Positions 1-6,845 of a DNA stretch of 64,000 nucleotides are shown one piece after another (within the stretch, counting starts at the first letter, position 1; each line of letters opens with the position of its first letter). This DNA is from an uncultured Oscillospiraceae bacterium. Its GTDB lineage: Bacteria > Bacillota > Clostridia > Oscillospirales > Oscillospiraceae. The stretch is taken from positions 62,001-126,000 of the forward strand of contig CANQHN010000003.1 in NCBI GenBank assembly GCA_947623745.1, written 5' to 3'. Made by a program: the position numbers and the translations under genes. Under the pieces are notes generated by a model. It was not told where the DNA came from. It searched no databases and saw only the letters and a program-made list of their open reading frames with translations.

Positions 1-41
1 GCCGCATAGGATGGGCCAAAAGGGGAGAGGAGTGGTCTGTT

Positions 42-608
42 TTGCCGGATTCCCTTGTGATGGTCCCATACAACCGCCGGGCCGCCGTGGCCTACGCCCA
101 CCGCTGGGCCTACGGCCGCAACCCGGCCTACTATGACTATGAGGAGATCGGGGGGGACTGCACCAATTTTGCCTCCCAGTGCCTCTACGCCGGGACCGGG
201 GTGATGAACTACACCCCCACCTTCGGCTGGTACTACATCGACGGCGGCGACAAGGCCCCGGCCTGGACGGGGGTGCCCTATTTCTACAACTTTATGACCC
301 GGGAGGAGCGCTCGCCGGGGCCGTTTGGGGTGGAGATCCCCCCGGAGCGGCTGGACCTGCTGCGCCCCGGGGACTTCGCCCAGCTGCGCTTCTCCACGGA
401 GGTCTTTGGTCACACACCCATCATCGTGGAGATCGGCCAGCCGGCCACATTGAGCAATATCCTGGTGGCCGCCCACACCCAGGACGCCGATTACCGGCCC
501 CTGGACTCCTACTACTACCTGGAGCTGCGGTTCATCCACATCCTTGGGGCCTACTCGAACCGCGGGGAGCGCCCGGGAGGGCTGTTGGGGCTCTTCAGCC
601 GGTTATAA
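42..608 (+). CDS. Amidase-fold (Amidase_6-like) cysteine hydrolase
   Basis: A 188-residue protein of the small amidase family found in Clostridia (Amidase_6 type, NlpC/P60-like fold). The N-terminal half carries the family pattern YNRxxAVxYAxxW, followed by GGDCTNFASQC, in which Cys40 is the expected nucleophile. His124 in FGHTPIIVEI and the later AAHT...PL segment fit the remaining active-site region. No signal peptide or membrane segment is seen. The TTG start at 42 is chosen because an AGGGGAGAGGAG ribosome binding site ends 9 bases upstream; an in-frame ATG at 60 is the alternative. An in-frame stop near base 9 may end an upstream gene that lies off the window. The substrate is unknown; cell-wall peptide or amide hydrolysis is inferred from the family. 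Confidence 0.8.
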   Translation: MPDSLVMVPYNRRAAVAYAHRWAYGRNPAYYDYEEIGGDCTNFASQCLYAGTGVMNYTPTFGWYYIDGGDKAPAWTGVPYFYNFMTREERSPGPFGVEIPPERLDLLRPGDFAQLRFSTEVFGHTPIIVEIGQPATLSNILVAAHTQDADYRPLDSYYYLELRFIHILGAYSNRGERPGGLLGLFSRL

Positions 609-641
609 AAAAGCAGCGGCGGTGTGCGCCGCTGCTTTTTT
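607..641. terminator. Bidirectional intrinsic terminator
   Basis: A 10-bp stem (612-621 with 627-636, AGCAGCGGCG) is flanked by an A run on the left and a T run on the right. It can therefore end both the rightward amidase gene and the leftward SdpI-like gene. Confidence 0.85.
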
Positions 642-1005
642 ATGGGAGCTTGTGGCCGTCCTCGTCGAAGCCGTTTTTCAGCGCGGTGTCCACCAGAAAG
701 ACGGAGATACACAAAAACACCATCTCGCCGCCGATGAGCCACAGGATGAAGGACGCATAGTGGTCCGCGAAGATCACCATCAGCACTGAGGCCAGAACGG
801 TGAGAATCACCCCCAGCCGGACCCAGGTGTTGGAGATGTGGACGTGGGCGAACTCCCAGGTCTCCTGGCTGCGAGCGGACAGCTCTGTGCGGTAGGCCAG
901 GCCGCCCTCGTCGGTGAACTTAGGGGGCCGCAGCTTCCAGTACAGCCCCACGGCGAACAGGGCCAGCGGAGTGATCAGAGCGCCGATAAAACAGATCACG
1001 TACAT
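640..1005 (-). CDS. SdpI-like small membrane protein
   Basis: A 121-residue protein with three predicted membrane segments (about residues 2-22, 60-80 and 86-106). Between the first two lies LAYRTELSARSQETWEFAH, which resembles the SdpI C-terminal signature (GYRT...S...W..A/H). SdpI of Bacillus protects against the SdpC toxin, but many SdpI-family proteins have no known role. The ATG at 1005 is preceded by GAGGGA. The gene lies 15 bases downstream of the tyrosine recombinase gene on the same strand, so the two are probably co-transcribed and end at the hairpin at 607-641. The family call rests on one motif and the topology. Confidence 0.55.
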   Translation of the reverse strand: MYVICFIGALITPLALFAVGLYWKLRPPKFTDEGGLAYRTELSARSQETWEFAHVHISNTWVRLGVILTVLASVLMVIFADHYASFILWLIGGEMVFLCISVFLVDTALKNGFDEDGHKLP

Positions 1006-1020
1006 GTTGATTCCCTCACT

Positions 1021-2052
1021 TTATTCGTCAGTTTCTTCGGATTTTTCCGCTTTTTTGCTCTTTTTTACCCTGGAAAGGGGATTTGCCCGGGCGGCGGTGC
1101 GCAGGTCGTCGTTGTCGATGTGGGTGTAGATCTGGGTGGTGTTCAGGTGGTCGTGTCCCAGGACCTCCTGGAGAGTGCGCACGTCAACGCCGTTTTGCAG
1201 CATCAGAGTGGCGGCGGTGTGGCGCAGCTTGTGGGAGGAGTACTGAGTGCTGTCCAGCCCGGCGGCGGCCAGGTGCTTCTTCACCAGCTTGTGGACGGCG
1301 GCCCGGGTGATGCGGCGGCGGTTCTGGAGGGTGACGAACAGGGCGTTTTTGTCCACCAGAGCCAGGGTGCTGCGCTCTGTCAGCCAGTCTCGGAGGGCGG
1401 ACTGGCAGGCCTCGTTCAGGTAGAGCATCCGCTCCTTGTTGCCCTTGCCCAGCACCCGGAGCTGATCTTCTCGAACATCTGTTACATTTAACCCGACTAA
1501 CTCAGAGATACGCAGGCCGCAGTTCAAAAACAGGGTCAGGATGCAGTAGTCGCGGGTGGAATTTTTTCCCTCCACGGACTCCAGCAGTTCCACGCTTTCT
1601 TCCAGATCCAGGTAGCGGGGCAGGGATTTTTTCAGCCGCGGGGAGTCCAGGTCCTGCATGGGATTTTCCCGGATCAGCTTGGCCTTGGTGGTCAGATACT
1701 TGTAGAACGAGCGGATGGTGGCAATCTTCCGGGCCCGGGCCGCTGGTGACAGCCCGTAGGTGGTGGAGTCGCTGTTGGGGTGCGCGGCGCGGTCGCGGGA
1801 CAGGTAGCTCATGTAGCTGTAGACGTCTGTGAGCGTCACAGAGGAAACCAGAGCCAAATCCACGTCGTCGATTGAGATGGAGTCGATGTCTGTATCCTTG
1901 GGGGCGAGCCGGCGCTGGAGCTTCAGGTAGCGGAAGAAATTGCGCAGGTCCAGGAAATACTCATCGACGGTTTTGTGGGAGTGGTTCTGGATGGTCTCGT
2001 GGTAGACCAGAAAATCCCGAATGATGGGCGGAGCCTCGGTGCGGTAGTCCAT
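1021..2052 (-). CDS. Tyrosine recombinase (XerC/XerD family)
   Basis: A 343-residue site-specific recombinase. The N-terminal SAM-like core-binding domain spans about residues 5-125 and the catalytic domain about 145-325. Catalytic residues are visible: Arg181 in NCGLRISEL, a Lys in GKGNKER (about 203-206), His274-x-x-Arg277 in SHKLRHT, His300 in GHDH and Tyr309 in IYTH. A Lys/Glu-rich tail follows. The length is a little above XerC/XerD of Firmicutes (about 300), and a longer linker lies between residues 50 and 105. Sequence alone does not say whether this is the chromosomal dimer-resolution enzyme or a solitary integrase. No good ribosome binding site precedes the ATG. The long leader contains a perfect 16-bp inverted repeat, so expression may be structurally controlled. 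Confidence 0.88.
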   Translation of the reverse strand: MDYRTEAPPIIRDFLVYHETIQNHSHKTVDEYFLDLRNFFRYLKLQRRLAPKDTDIDSISIDDVDLALVSSVTLTDVYSYMSYLSRDRAAHPNSDSTTYGLSPAARARKIATIRSFYKYLTTKAKLIRENPMQDLDSPRLKKSLPRYLDLEESVELLESVEGKNSTRDYCILTLFLNCGLRISELVGLNVTDVREDQLRVLGKGNKERMLYLNEACQSALRDWLTERSTLALVDKNALFVTLQNRRRITRAAVHKLVKKHLAAAGLDSTQYSSHKLRHTAATLMLQNGVDVRTLQEVLGHDHLNTTQIYTHIDNDDLRTAARANPLSRVKKSKKAEKSEETDE

Positions 2053-2110
2053 AGCGTTCAGAGGGACCCGGGCAAGGGCCCGTGGGGGCTTTTTGGGGTT
2101 TTAGCCTCCT

Positions 2111-2146
2111 CTCAGGTAAACAAAATTTTTATTTTGTTTACCTGAG
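2111..2146. repeat. Perfect 16-bp inverted repeat upstream of the recombinase gene
   Basis: The arms CTCAGGTAAACAAAAT (2111-2126) and its exact reverse complement (2131-2146) flank a TTTT spacer. The element is AT-rich in GC-rich surroundings and sits 59 bases before the recombinase ATG, inside its predicted leader. On the transcript strand it is followed directly by AGGAGG, not by a U run, so it is not a normal terminator. It could be an operator, an RNA hairpin or a recombinase core site (symmetric arms around a 4-8 bp centre). Confidence 0.85.
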
Positions 2147-2237
2147 ACAGTCCCTTCTCAAGTTCCCCCCTCTCAAGGCGGCCGGTCAGAATAGCCGCCG
2201 GTGGATCGGCCTTCTGCGGCCTGCCGGTGTTTTCCTT

Positions 2238-2266
2238 ATTATAGTCTCCTTTTTTCCCGGACGCAA
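2238..2266 (-). promoter_or_regulatory. Sigma-A-type promoter for the recombinase gene
   Basis: On the minus strand: -35 TTGCGT (2261-2266), 17-base spacer, -10 TATAAT (2238-2243). It gives a leader of about 180 bases that contains the inverted repeat at 2111-2146. Confidence 0.6.
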
Positions 2267-2279
2267 CAGTTCTGCGCAA

Positions 2280-2311
2280 AAACCCCGGACACCATACGGC
2301 GTCCGGGGTTT
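2280..2311 (-). terminator. Terminator of rpsB-tsf
   Basis: An 11-bp stem AAACCCCGGAC / GTCCGGGGTTT with a T run on the minus-strand side, immediately after the tsf stop codon. Confidence 0.8.
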
Positions 2312-2324
2312 GAAGTCAGACAGC

Positions 2325-3245
2325 TTACTTGATCATGGACGCGACCTCGGCGGCGAAGTCGTCCTCCTTCTTCTCGATGCCCTCGCCGGTCTGGAACCGG
2401 GTGTAGGCCTTGACGGTGATCTTGCCGCCCAGCTGCTTGGCAACGGCGGCGATGTGCTGCTCCACGGAGATCTTGTTCTCCTTGACGAAGGCCTGCTGTA
2501 GCAGGCAGTTCTCCTCGTAGTACTTGCCCAGCTTGCCCATGACGATCTTCTCCTTGACCTGCTGGGGCTTGTTGGCCATCTTGGGGTCGTTGTCCATCAT
2601 GGCCAGCTGGATCTCCTTCTCCTTGTCCAGGGTGGCCTGCTCCACATTGGACTTGTCCAGGTAGGCGGGGTTCATGGCGGCGATCTGCATGGCCACGTCC
2701 TTGCCCAGCTCCACCACCTTGTCGGCCTCGATGCCCTCGACGGCCAGGTTGACCAGCACGCCGATCTTGCCGCCCATGTGGACGTAGGGCACGTTCACGC
2801 CGTCGGCGTAGCGGGCGAAGCGGCGGATCTGGATGTTCTCGCCGATGGCCAGCACCTTGTCGGCGGTGACGTCAGCCACGGTGCGGTCGGTGCCGGGATA
2901 GGTGCAGGCCTTCAGGGCCTCCACGTCGGCGGGGTCCTGCCCGGCCACGACGGCGGCCACGTCCTTGACGAAGTCCTGGAACAGCTGGTTCTTGGCGACG
3001 AAGTCGGTCTGGGAGTTGACCTCGACGATCACGCCCACGCCGCTGTCAGACACGCTGGCGAAGGAGACGCCCTCGGCAGCGACCTTGCCGGCCTTCTTGC
3101 TCTGGGCGGCCAGGCCCTTTTCACGCAGCCACTCGATGGCCTTGTCAAAGTCGCCCTCAGAGGCGGTCAGGGCCTTCTTACAATCCATCATGCCGACGCC
3201 GGTCATCTCGCGCAGCTTCTGTACGTCTTTCGCAGTAATAGCCAT
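2325..3245 (-). CDS. tsf: Translation elongation factor Ts
   Basis: A 306-residue EF-Ts, the guanine nucleotide exchange factor that recharges EF-Tu in the cytoplasm. The N-terminal UBA-like domain carries the diagnostic LREMTGVGMMDCKKAL, and the TDFVAKN motif of the core dimerisation domain follows at about residues 75-85. The start is the ATG at 3245, giving MAITAKDV as in other Firmicutes. GGAGGT lies 7 bases upstream; a second ATG two codons earlier is too close to that site. It lies downstream of rpsB in the usual order. A strong GC hairpin at 3305-3334 separates the two genes and may reduce read-through. Confidence 0.97.
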   Translation of the reverse strand: MAITAKDVQKLREMTGVGMMDCKKALTASEGDFDKAIEWLREKGLAAQSKKAGKVAAEGVSFASVSDSGVGVIVEVNSQTDFVAKNQLFQDFVKDVAAVVAGQDPADVEALKACTYPGTDRTVADVTADKVLAIGENIQIRRFARYADGVNVPYVHMGGKIGVLVNLAVEGIEADKVVELGKDVAMQIAAMNPAYLDKSNVEQATLDKEKEIQLAMMDNDPKMANKPQQVKEKIVMGKLGKYYEENCLLQQAFVKENKISVEQHIAAVAKQLGGKITVKAYTRFQTGEGIEKKEDDFAAEVASMIK

Positions 3246-3304
3246 TTTCATTACCTCCAATTTTATCTCGGGCCGGGTAAAATCCGACCGTGTAGTGGAA
3301 AAGG

Positions 3305-3334
3305 AAGCGCCCGCCCCGCGCGGGGCGGGCGCTT
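3305..3334. terminator. Hairpin between rpsB and tsf (possible attenuator)
   Basis: A 13-bp stem AAGCGCCCGCCCC / GGGGCGGGCGCTT around GCGC, followed on the minus strand by a short T-rich tract. It lies between the rpsB stop and the tsf start and may act as a partial terminator. Confidence 0.55.
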
Positions 3335-3372
3335 TGTCAGTTTGGTCAAAGGGCACTCCCCTGCCTTGGGAC

Positions 3373-4104
3373 TTACTCGGCCTCGGGGGCGGGAGCCTCG
3401 GCCTCGGCGGGGGCGGCATCCTGGCCCTGCTTGCCCTCCTGGATGGCGTTGGCCATCACACTGGAGATGAGCTTGATGGCGCGGATGGCGTCGTCGTTGC
3501 CGGGGATGACGTAGTCGATCTCATCGGGGTCGCAGTTGGTGTCCACGATGGCCACGATGGGGATGCCCAGCTTGCGGGCCTCGTTGATGGCGTTGCGCTC
3601 CTTGCGGGGGTCGACCACGAACAGGGCGCCGGGGAGCTTGCGCATCTCGGTCACGCCGCCCAGGTACTTCTCCAGCTTGGCGATCTCGCCCATGTGCTTG
3701 ATGACTTCCTTCTTGGGCAGCATGTCGAAGGTGCCGTCCTCCTGCATCTTCTTCAGCTGGTTCAGACGGTCCACGCGGCCGCGCATGGTCTTGAAGTTGG
3801 TGAGCATACCGCCCAGCCAGCGGGCGTTGACGTAGTACATGCCCACGCGGCTGGCCTCTTCCTTGATGGCCTCCTGGGCCTGCTTCTTGGTGCCGACGAA
3901 CAGCAGGGTCTCGCCCTTCTCGCCCAGCTCACGCACGAAGTTGTAGGCCTCTTCCAGCTTCTTCACGGTCTTTTGCAGGTCGATGATATAGATCCCGTTG
4001 CGCTCCGTGTAGATGTAGGTGGCCATTTTGGGGTTCCACCGGCGGGTCTGGTGGCCGAAGTGTACGCCGGCCTCCAGCAGCTGCTTCATAGATACGACTG
4101 CCAT
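3373..4104 (-). CDS. rpsB: 30S ribosomal protein S2
   Basis: A 243-residue S2 protein of the small ribosomal subunit. Family landmarks include [20 protein letters not shown] at the N terminus, the helical hairpin region at about residues 105-150, and [31 protein letters not shown] in the C-terminal half. An Ala/Glu/Pro-rich tail of about 20 residues ends the protein. A consensus-like promoter lies at 4222-4250. The rpsB-tsf order is the usual bacterial arrangement. Confidence 0.98.
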   Translation of the reverse strand: MAVVSMKQLLEAGVHFGHQTRRWNPKMATYIYTERNGIYIIDLQKTVKKLEEAYNFVRELGEKGETLLFVGTKKQAQEAIKEEASRVGMYYVNARWLGGMLTNFKTMRGRVDRLNQLKKMQEDGTFDMLPKKEVIKHMGEIAKLEKYLGGVTEMRKLPGALFVVDPRKERNAINEARKLGIPIVAIVDTNCDPDEIDYVIPGNDDAIRAIKLISSVMANAIQEGKQGQDAAPAEAEAPAPEAE

Positions 4105-4221
4105 GATTTGTTTTCCTCCATTTTTTCAGTTTGTTCTTCTGGGCGCGTCATATTCCCCGCCAACGCCGCTTTTGCGGCGCACCGGGCGGAAAATCAGCGT
4201 TCCCACGCAGAATGCGGTGGC

Positions 4222-4250
4222 ATTTTACCACAGGTTTTCCCAGTTTGCAA
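4222..4250 (-). promoter_or_regulatory. Sigma-A-type promoter of rpsB
   Basis: On the minus strand: -35 TTGCAA (4245-4250), 17-base spacer, -10 TAAAAT (4222-4227). The leader of about 110 bases contains a small hairpin with CGCCGC / GCGGCG arms near 4162-4177. Confidence 0.7.
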
Positions 4251-4279
4251 GTATTATTTGCGCCGGGAGCGAAAAAATC

Positions 4280-4549
4280 TTACCGTTTTCCCCGCTGCTC
4301 CAGCCGCGGCTGCGGGGCGTTCTCCACCAGGATGATGTCCTCCCCGAACCGGTGCACCGAGTCCCACGGGATGAACCGGTCGGCCTCCCTGCCCAGCAGG
4401 CCGAACAGCCGCAGGCGGCCGGGCACGATCAGGGAGCGCACCTGCCCGCTGTCCAGGTCCACCTCCAGGTCCCCCACGTAGCCGAACCGGCTGCCGTCTG
4501 TCACGCTGATGACTTCCTTATACCGCAGCTGTGCGATCCGGGTCTCCAT
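4280..4549 (-). CDS. YlmC/YmxH family sporulation protein (PRC-barrel)
   Basis: An 89-residue protein made almost entirely of one PRC-barrel domain. The pattern YKEVISVxDGxRFGYVGDLEVDxxSGQVxSLIVPGR, then FIPWxxVxRFGEDIILV, matches the YlmC/YmxH family, whose members are expressed during sporulation in Bacillus and whose molecular role is not settled. The ATG at 4549 has GGAGGGAG upstream. Possible sigma-E-like elements lie at 4583-4612. The gene is flanked by the Asp23 gene's terminator on one side and the rpsB promoter on the other, so it is probably transcribed alone. Confidence 0.85.
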   Translation of the reverse strand: METRIAQLRYKEVISVTDGSRFGYVGDLEVDLDSGQVRSLIVPGRLRLFGLLGREADRFIPWDSVHRFGEDIILVENAPQPRLEQRGKR

Positions 4550-4582
4550 TTCGCCGCACTCCCTCCAAAGTGATTTTGGAAC

Positions 4583-4612
4583 AGGATATGCGCCGGCCGG
4601 ATTGTCCTATGC
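4583..4612 (-). promoter_or_regulatory. Possible sigma-E-like promoter of the YlmC-type gene
   Basis: On the minus strand: GCATAGG (4606-4612), 15 bases, CATATCCT (4583-4590). It partly matches the sigma-E consensus (KMATATT, then CATACANT). The match is weak and rests mainly on the sporulation family of the gene downstream. Confidence 0.3.
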
Positions 4613-4621
4613 CTGGGCGGC

Positions 4622-4650
4622 AAAGGCGCCCGCCTTCCGGCGGGCGCCTT
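4622..4650 (-). terminator. Terminator of the Asp23 gene
   Basis: A stem of AAGGCGCCCGCC / GGCGGGCGCCTT with a TTCC loop, 24 bases after the stop codon. The minus-strand T run is short. Confidence 0.65.
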
Positions 4651-4673
4651 ATAGGGTATTGTTTGTGAAATGC

Positions 4674-5051
4674 TTACTGCTCTGCCTTCTCGAAGGAGAT
4701 GCCGCTGACCGTCACGTTGACGGCGCAGACCTCCAGGCCGGTCATGGACTCTACGGCGTTTTTGACGCTCTCCTGCACGGCGTGGCCCACCTCGGGGATG
4801 GTGTAGCCGTAGTTCATCAGGACGGACAGGTCCACCCGGACCTTCTCCTCCTCCATCTGGACCCGGATGCCCTTGGTCAGGTTCTTCTTGCCCAGCAGCT
4901 CCACCAAGTCGCTGCCCAGGTTGGCGGACAGGCAGTTGACCCCCTCCACCTCCAGCGTGGCGGCGGCGGCGATGGCCGCCAGGACCTCCTCCGAGATGTG
5001 GATATTGCCCAGCTCCTCACAGCGGGAGACGTAATCTTTGCTTTCACCCAT
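4674..5051 (-). CDS. Asp23/Gls24 family envelope stress protein
   Basis: A 125-residue protein with the Asp23/YloU fold over nearly its full length: GNIHISEEVLAAIAAAATLEVEGV near the start, and VRVDLSVLMNYGYTIPEVGHAVQESVKNAVE in the middle. Members are associated with the membrane or cell envelope and respond to envelope stress in Firmicutes; the biochemical role is unclear. A good sigma-A promoter (5115-5143) and a hairpin after the stop show a single-gene unit between the spoIIIA operon and the YlmC-type gene. Confidence 0.93.
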   Translation of the reverse strand: MGESKDYVSRCEELGNIHISEEVLAAIAAAATLEVEGVNCLSANLGSDLVELLGKKNLTKGIRVQMEEEKVRVDLSVLMNYGYTIPEVGHAVQESVKNAVESMTGLEVCAVNVTVSGISFEKAEQ

Positions 5052-5114
5052 AACAGGCCGCGCCCCTTCCTTGCGTTTTTCGCCGGAAACCCGACAGTTT
5101 GTATTGTGACCCTT

Positions 5115-5143
5115 ATTATACCACTACCCCGCCCGGTTGACAA
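5115..5143 (-). promoter_or_regulatory. Sigma-A-type promoter of the Asp23 gene
   Basis: On the minus strand: -35 TTGTCA (5138-5143), 17-base spacer, perfect -10 TATAAT (5115-5120). Confidence 0.75.
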
Positions 5144-5150
5144 CTGCAAT

Positions 5151-5183
5151 TTCAGAAAAGAGACGCGCCCCGGGAGGGCGCGC
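5151..5183 (-). terminator. Terminator of the spoIIIA operon
   Basis: A stem of CGCGCCC (5164-5170) / GGGCGCG (5176-5182) just after the spoIIIAH stop, followed on the minus strand by TCTCTTTTCT. Confidence 0.65.
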
Positions 5184-5190
5184 TCGAAAT

Positions 5191-5823
5191 TTATTCCACC
5201 TCGATGATCCGGATCTGGGAGGCGGTGAAGTCGCTCACCTGCCCCACCACATCCACGATGCGGGCGGTGTCCGCGTCGGAGAGGCCCTCCGCCGGGGCGG
5301 CAACTGCCAGGCTCAGGCTGCCCTCCCCGATGAAGGCCACACAGTCGGCGTAGCCCTTGGCCACCACCAGGTTTTCAATCTGGGCCTCGGTGACGGTGTA
5401 GTCGGCCATGGTCTGGATGGTGGCGTTGGCCTGCTCCTTCATGGTTTGGTCGGCGTCCTCCCCGGAGGCGGCGTCCTGGAGCAGCGACAGGGCGCTGTCC
5501 CTGGCCTGCTGTCGGTTCAGGCGGGCGTTGGCAAAGTAGGAGCTGGTGGCGGTCTGTGGGACAGCCGTCCCCTGCTCCTCCCCCTCCTGGGCGGTGGGCG
5601 CGGCCGGGTCGTCCCCGTCGGTCTTGCCGGCGCTCTGGCTCACCAGCGGGTCGGACTGGCTGCCCACCATGGTGGAGTCCCCCAGGGTCTTGCCGGCGTT
5701 CAGGTCCCGCTCGTAGGTCCAGTTGAGGTACACCGCCGCGCACACGAACAGGGCGATGGCCGCCACCACGGCGTTGCGCTTCCACACCTGGGACCAGGCG
5801 ATCCCTTTTGTCTTGGTTTTCAT
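5191..5823 (-). CDS. spoIIIAH: Stage III sporulation protein AH
   Basis: A 210-residue SpoIIIAH. It has one N-terminal membrane segment (about residues 17-34), a linker rich in Asp, Gly and Ala, and a C-terminal ring-forming YscJ/FliF-like domain beginning near residue 95. In the mother-cell outer forespore membrane it binds forespore SpoIIQ to form the engulfment channel. The C-terminal domain contains the typical LSLLQDAASGE...A segment and ends in SQIRIIEVE. It is the last gene of the operon and is followed by a terminator. The linker is hydrophilic and variable, as in other Clostridia. Confidence 0.93.
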   Translation of the reverse strand: MKTKTKGIAWSQVWKRNAVVAAIALFVCAAVYLNWTYERDLNAGKTLGDSTMVGSQSDPLVSQSAGKTDGDDPAAPTAQEGEEQGTAVPQTATSSYFANARLNRQQARDSALSLLQDAASGEDADQTMKEQANATIQTMADYTVTEAQIENLVVAKGYADCVAFIGEGSLSLAVAAPAEGLSDADTARIVDVVGQVSDFTASQIRIIEVE

Positions 5824-5853
5824 ACCACATTCCTCCCAAATTTTGATATAAAG

Positions 5854-6366
5854 TTAATTTCCTTTACAGATCGCGATCTTATCGGCTCCCAGGCCGGTCA
5901 GGGCGGCCACCGACTGGGACAGGGCCAGCCGCACAGCGCTGTCGTCCCCTCCCGGACACACCACCAGCGCCCCCTGGAATTGGGGAGACAGGGTCTGGAC
6001 CGCCACCACCTCCTGTCCGGCGGAGCTCCTCCCCACCGTGACCGCCGAGGTGACGGTGCGCTCCCCGTCCCGCTCCATGTCCTGGGCCAGCACCTGGCGG
6101 CTGCCGCTGCGCAGGGTCAGCACCACCTGGACCTCCCCGGCCCCCTCAATCTGGGACAGGATGCGGGAGAGCCGGTCCTCAAAGGCGGCCAGGTCGAACT
6201 GCTCCGTCTGGGCCACAGCGGAGGGCTCCGCCGGTTCATCCTCCGCCCCGCCCCCGCTGGGGAGCAGCAGCAGGATCAGGCCGGCCAGCAGCACCAGGAA
6301 CACCGCCTTGTAGCGGCTCAGCACCTCCCGCCACCAGTCAAGCCCTTTGGGCAAGCTCCACTTCAT
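5854..6366 (-). CDS. spoIIIAG: Stage III sporulation protein AG
   Basis: A 170-residue SpoIIIAG, the large-ring component of the SpoIIIA-SpoIIQ channel. A membrane segment covers about residues 22-38. The extracytoplasmic domain has YEDRLSRIL-like and GAGEVQVVLTL motifs and ends near a GVVVVCPG-type strand (here GALVVCPGGDD). Its start overlaps the spoIIIAF stop by 4 bases (ATGA), which indicates translational coupling. Expression in the mother cell under sigma-E is expected from the family and from the promoter upstream of spoIIIAA. Confidence 0.93.
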   Translation of the reverse strand: MKWSLPKGLDWWREVLSRYKAVFLVLLAGLILLLLPSGGGAEDEPAEPSAVAQTEQFDLAAFEDRLSRILSQIEGAGEVQVVLTLRSGSRQVLAQDMERDGERTVTSAVTVGRSSAGQEVVAVQTLSPQFQGALVVCPGGDDSAVRLALSQSVAALTGLGADKIAICKGN

Positions 6367-6845
6367 CCCGGCCCCTCCTCATAGGCGACCTGCCCGGGCT
6401 CCAGGCCCAGGTCCCGGCACAGCAGCTCCTCCAGGGCCCGCCGCTGTGGCTGGTCCGCCGCGGTGGTGACTAAGGCCCAGCTGGGCAGGAACACGCCTTG
6501 GCCGGCGTCTGTGCACTCCACCCGGATCTGGCAGGGAATGCCCAGCTGCGCCGCCTTGTCCATACTATATGAGGCCAGGCGTTCCTCTATGACTGCTTTC
6601 ATCTGTCTGTCCGCCTCCTCCTGGAGGCCCGTCCGAAGCTGCTCCCCATCATACATCCACTCCTGTGTGAAATCTGTCACTTTCACGCCGCCCAGGGGGC
6701 GCAGGATGGCTGTCAGCAGGACCAGGCCGCACACCAGCCTTCCCACCTGCTTCACGCCCCCCTCGGGCATCAGGGAATCGGCCACCGCCGCCAGAATGGC
6801 CGCCCCCGTGACGCCCAGCAGCCACTCCCGCACCAGCGCCGTCAT
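6363..6845 (-). CDS. spoIIIAF: Stage III sporulation protein AF
   Basis: A 160-residue SpoIIIAF. Two membrane segments (about residues 10-24 and 35-50) are followed by a soluble domain of about 105 residues. The start is the ATG at 6845, within the ATGA overlap with spoIIIAE; the open frame runs further upstream, but only as a shadow of spoIIIAE. The N-terminal VREWLLGVTGAAILAAVADSL and the LxGLVLLxAILxPL segment fit the family. It is an integral-membrane member of the SpoIIIA complex; its exact role is not known. Confidence 0.9.
   Translation of the reverse strand: MTALVREWLLGVTGAAILAAVADSLMPEGGVKQVGRLVCGLVLLTAILRPLGGVKVTDFTQEWMYDGEQLRTGLQEEADRQMKAVIEERLASYSMDKAAQLGIPCQIRVECTDAGQGVFLPSWALVTTAADQPQRRALEELLCRDLGLEPGQVAYEEGPG

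Noticed and set aside
2902-4335. 477-residue open frame on the + strand
   Set aside because: Antisense to tsf and rpsB, which are certain.
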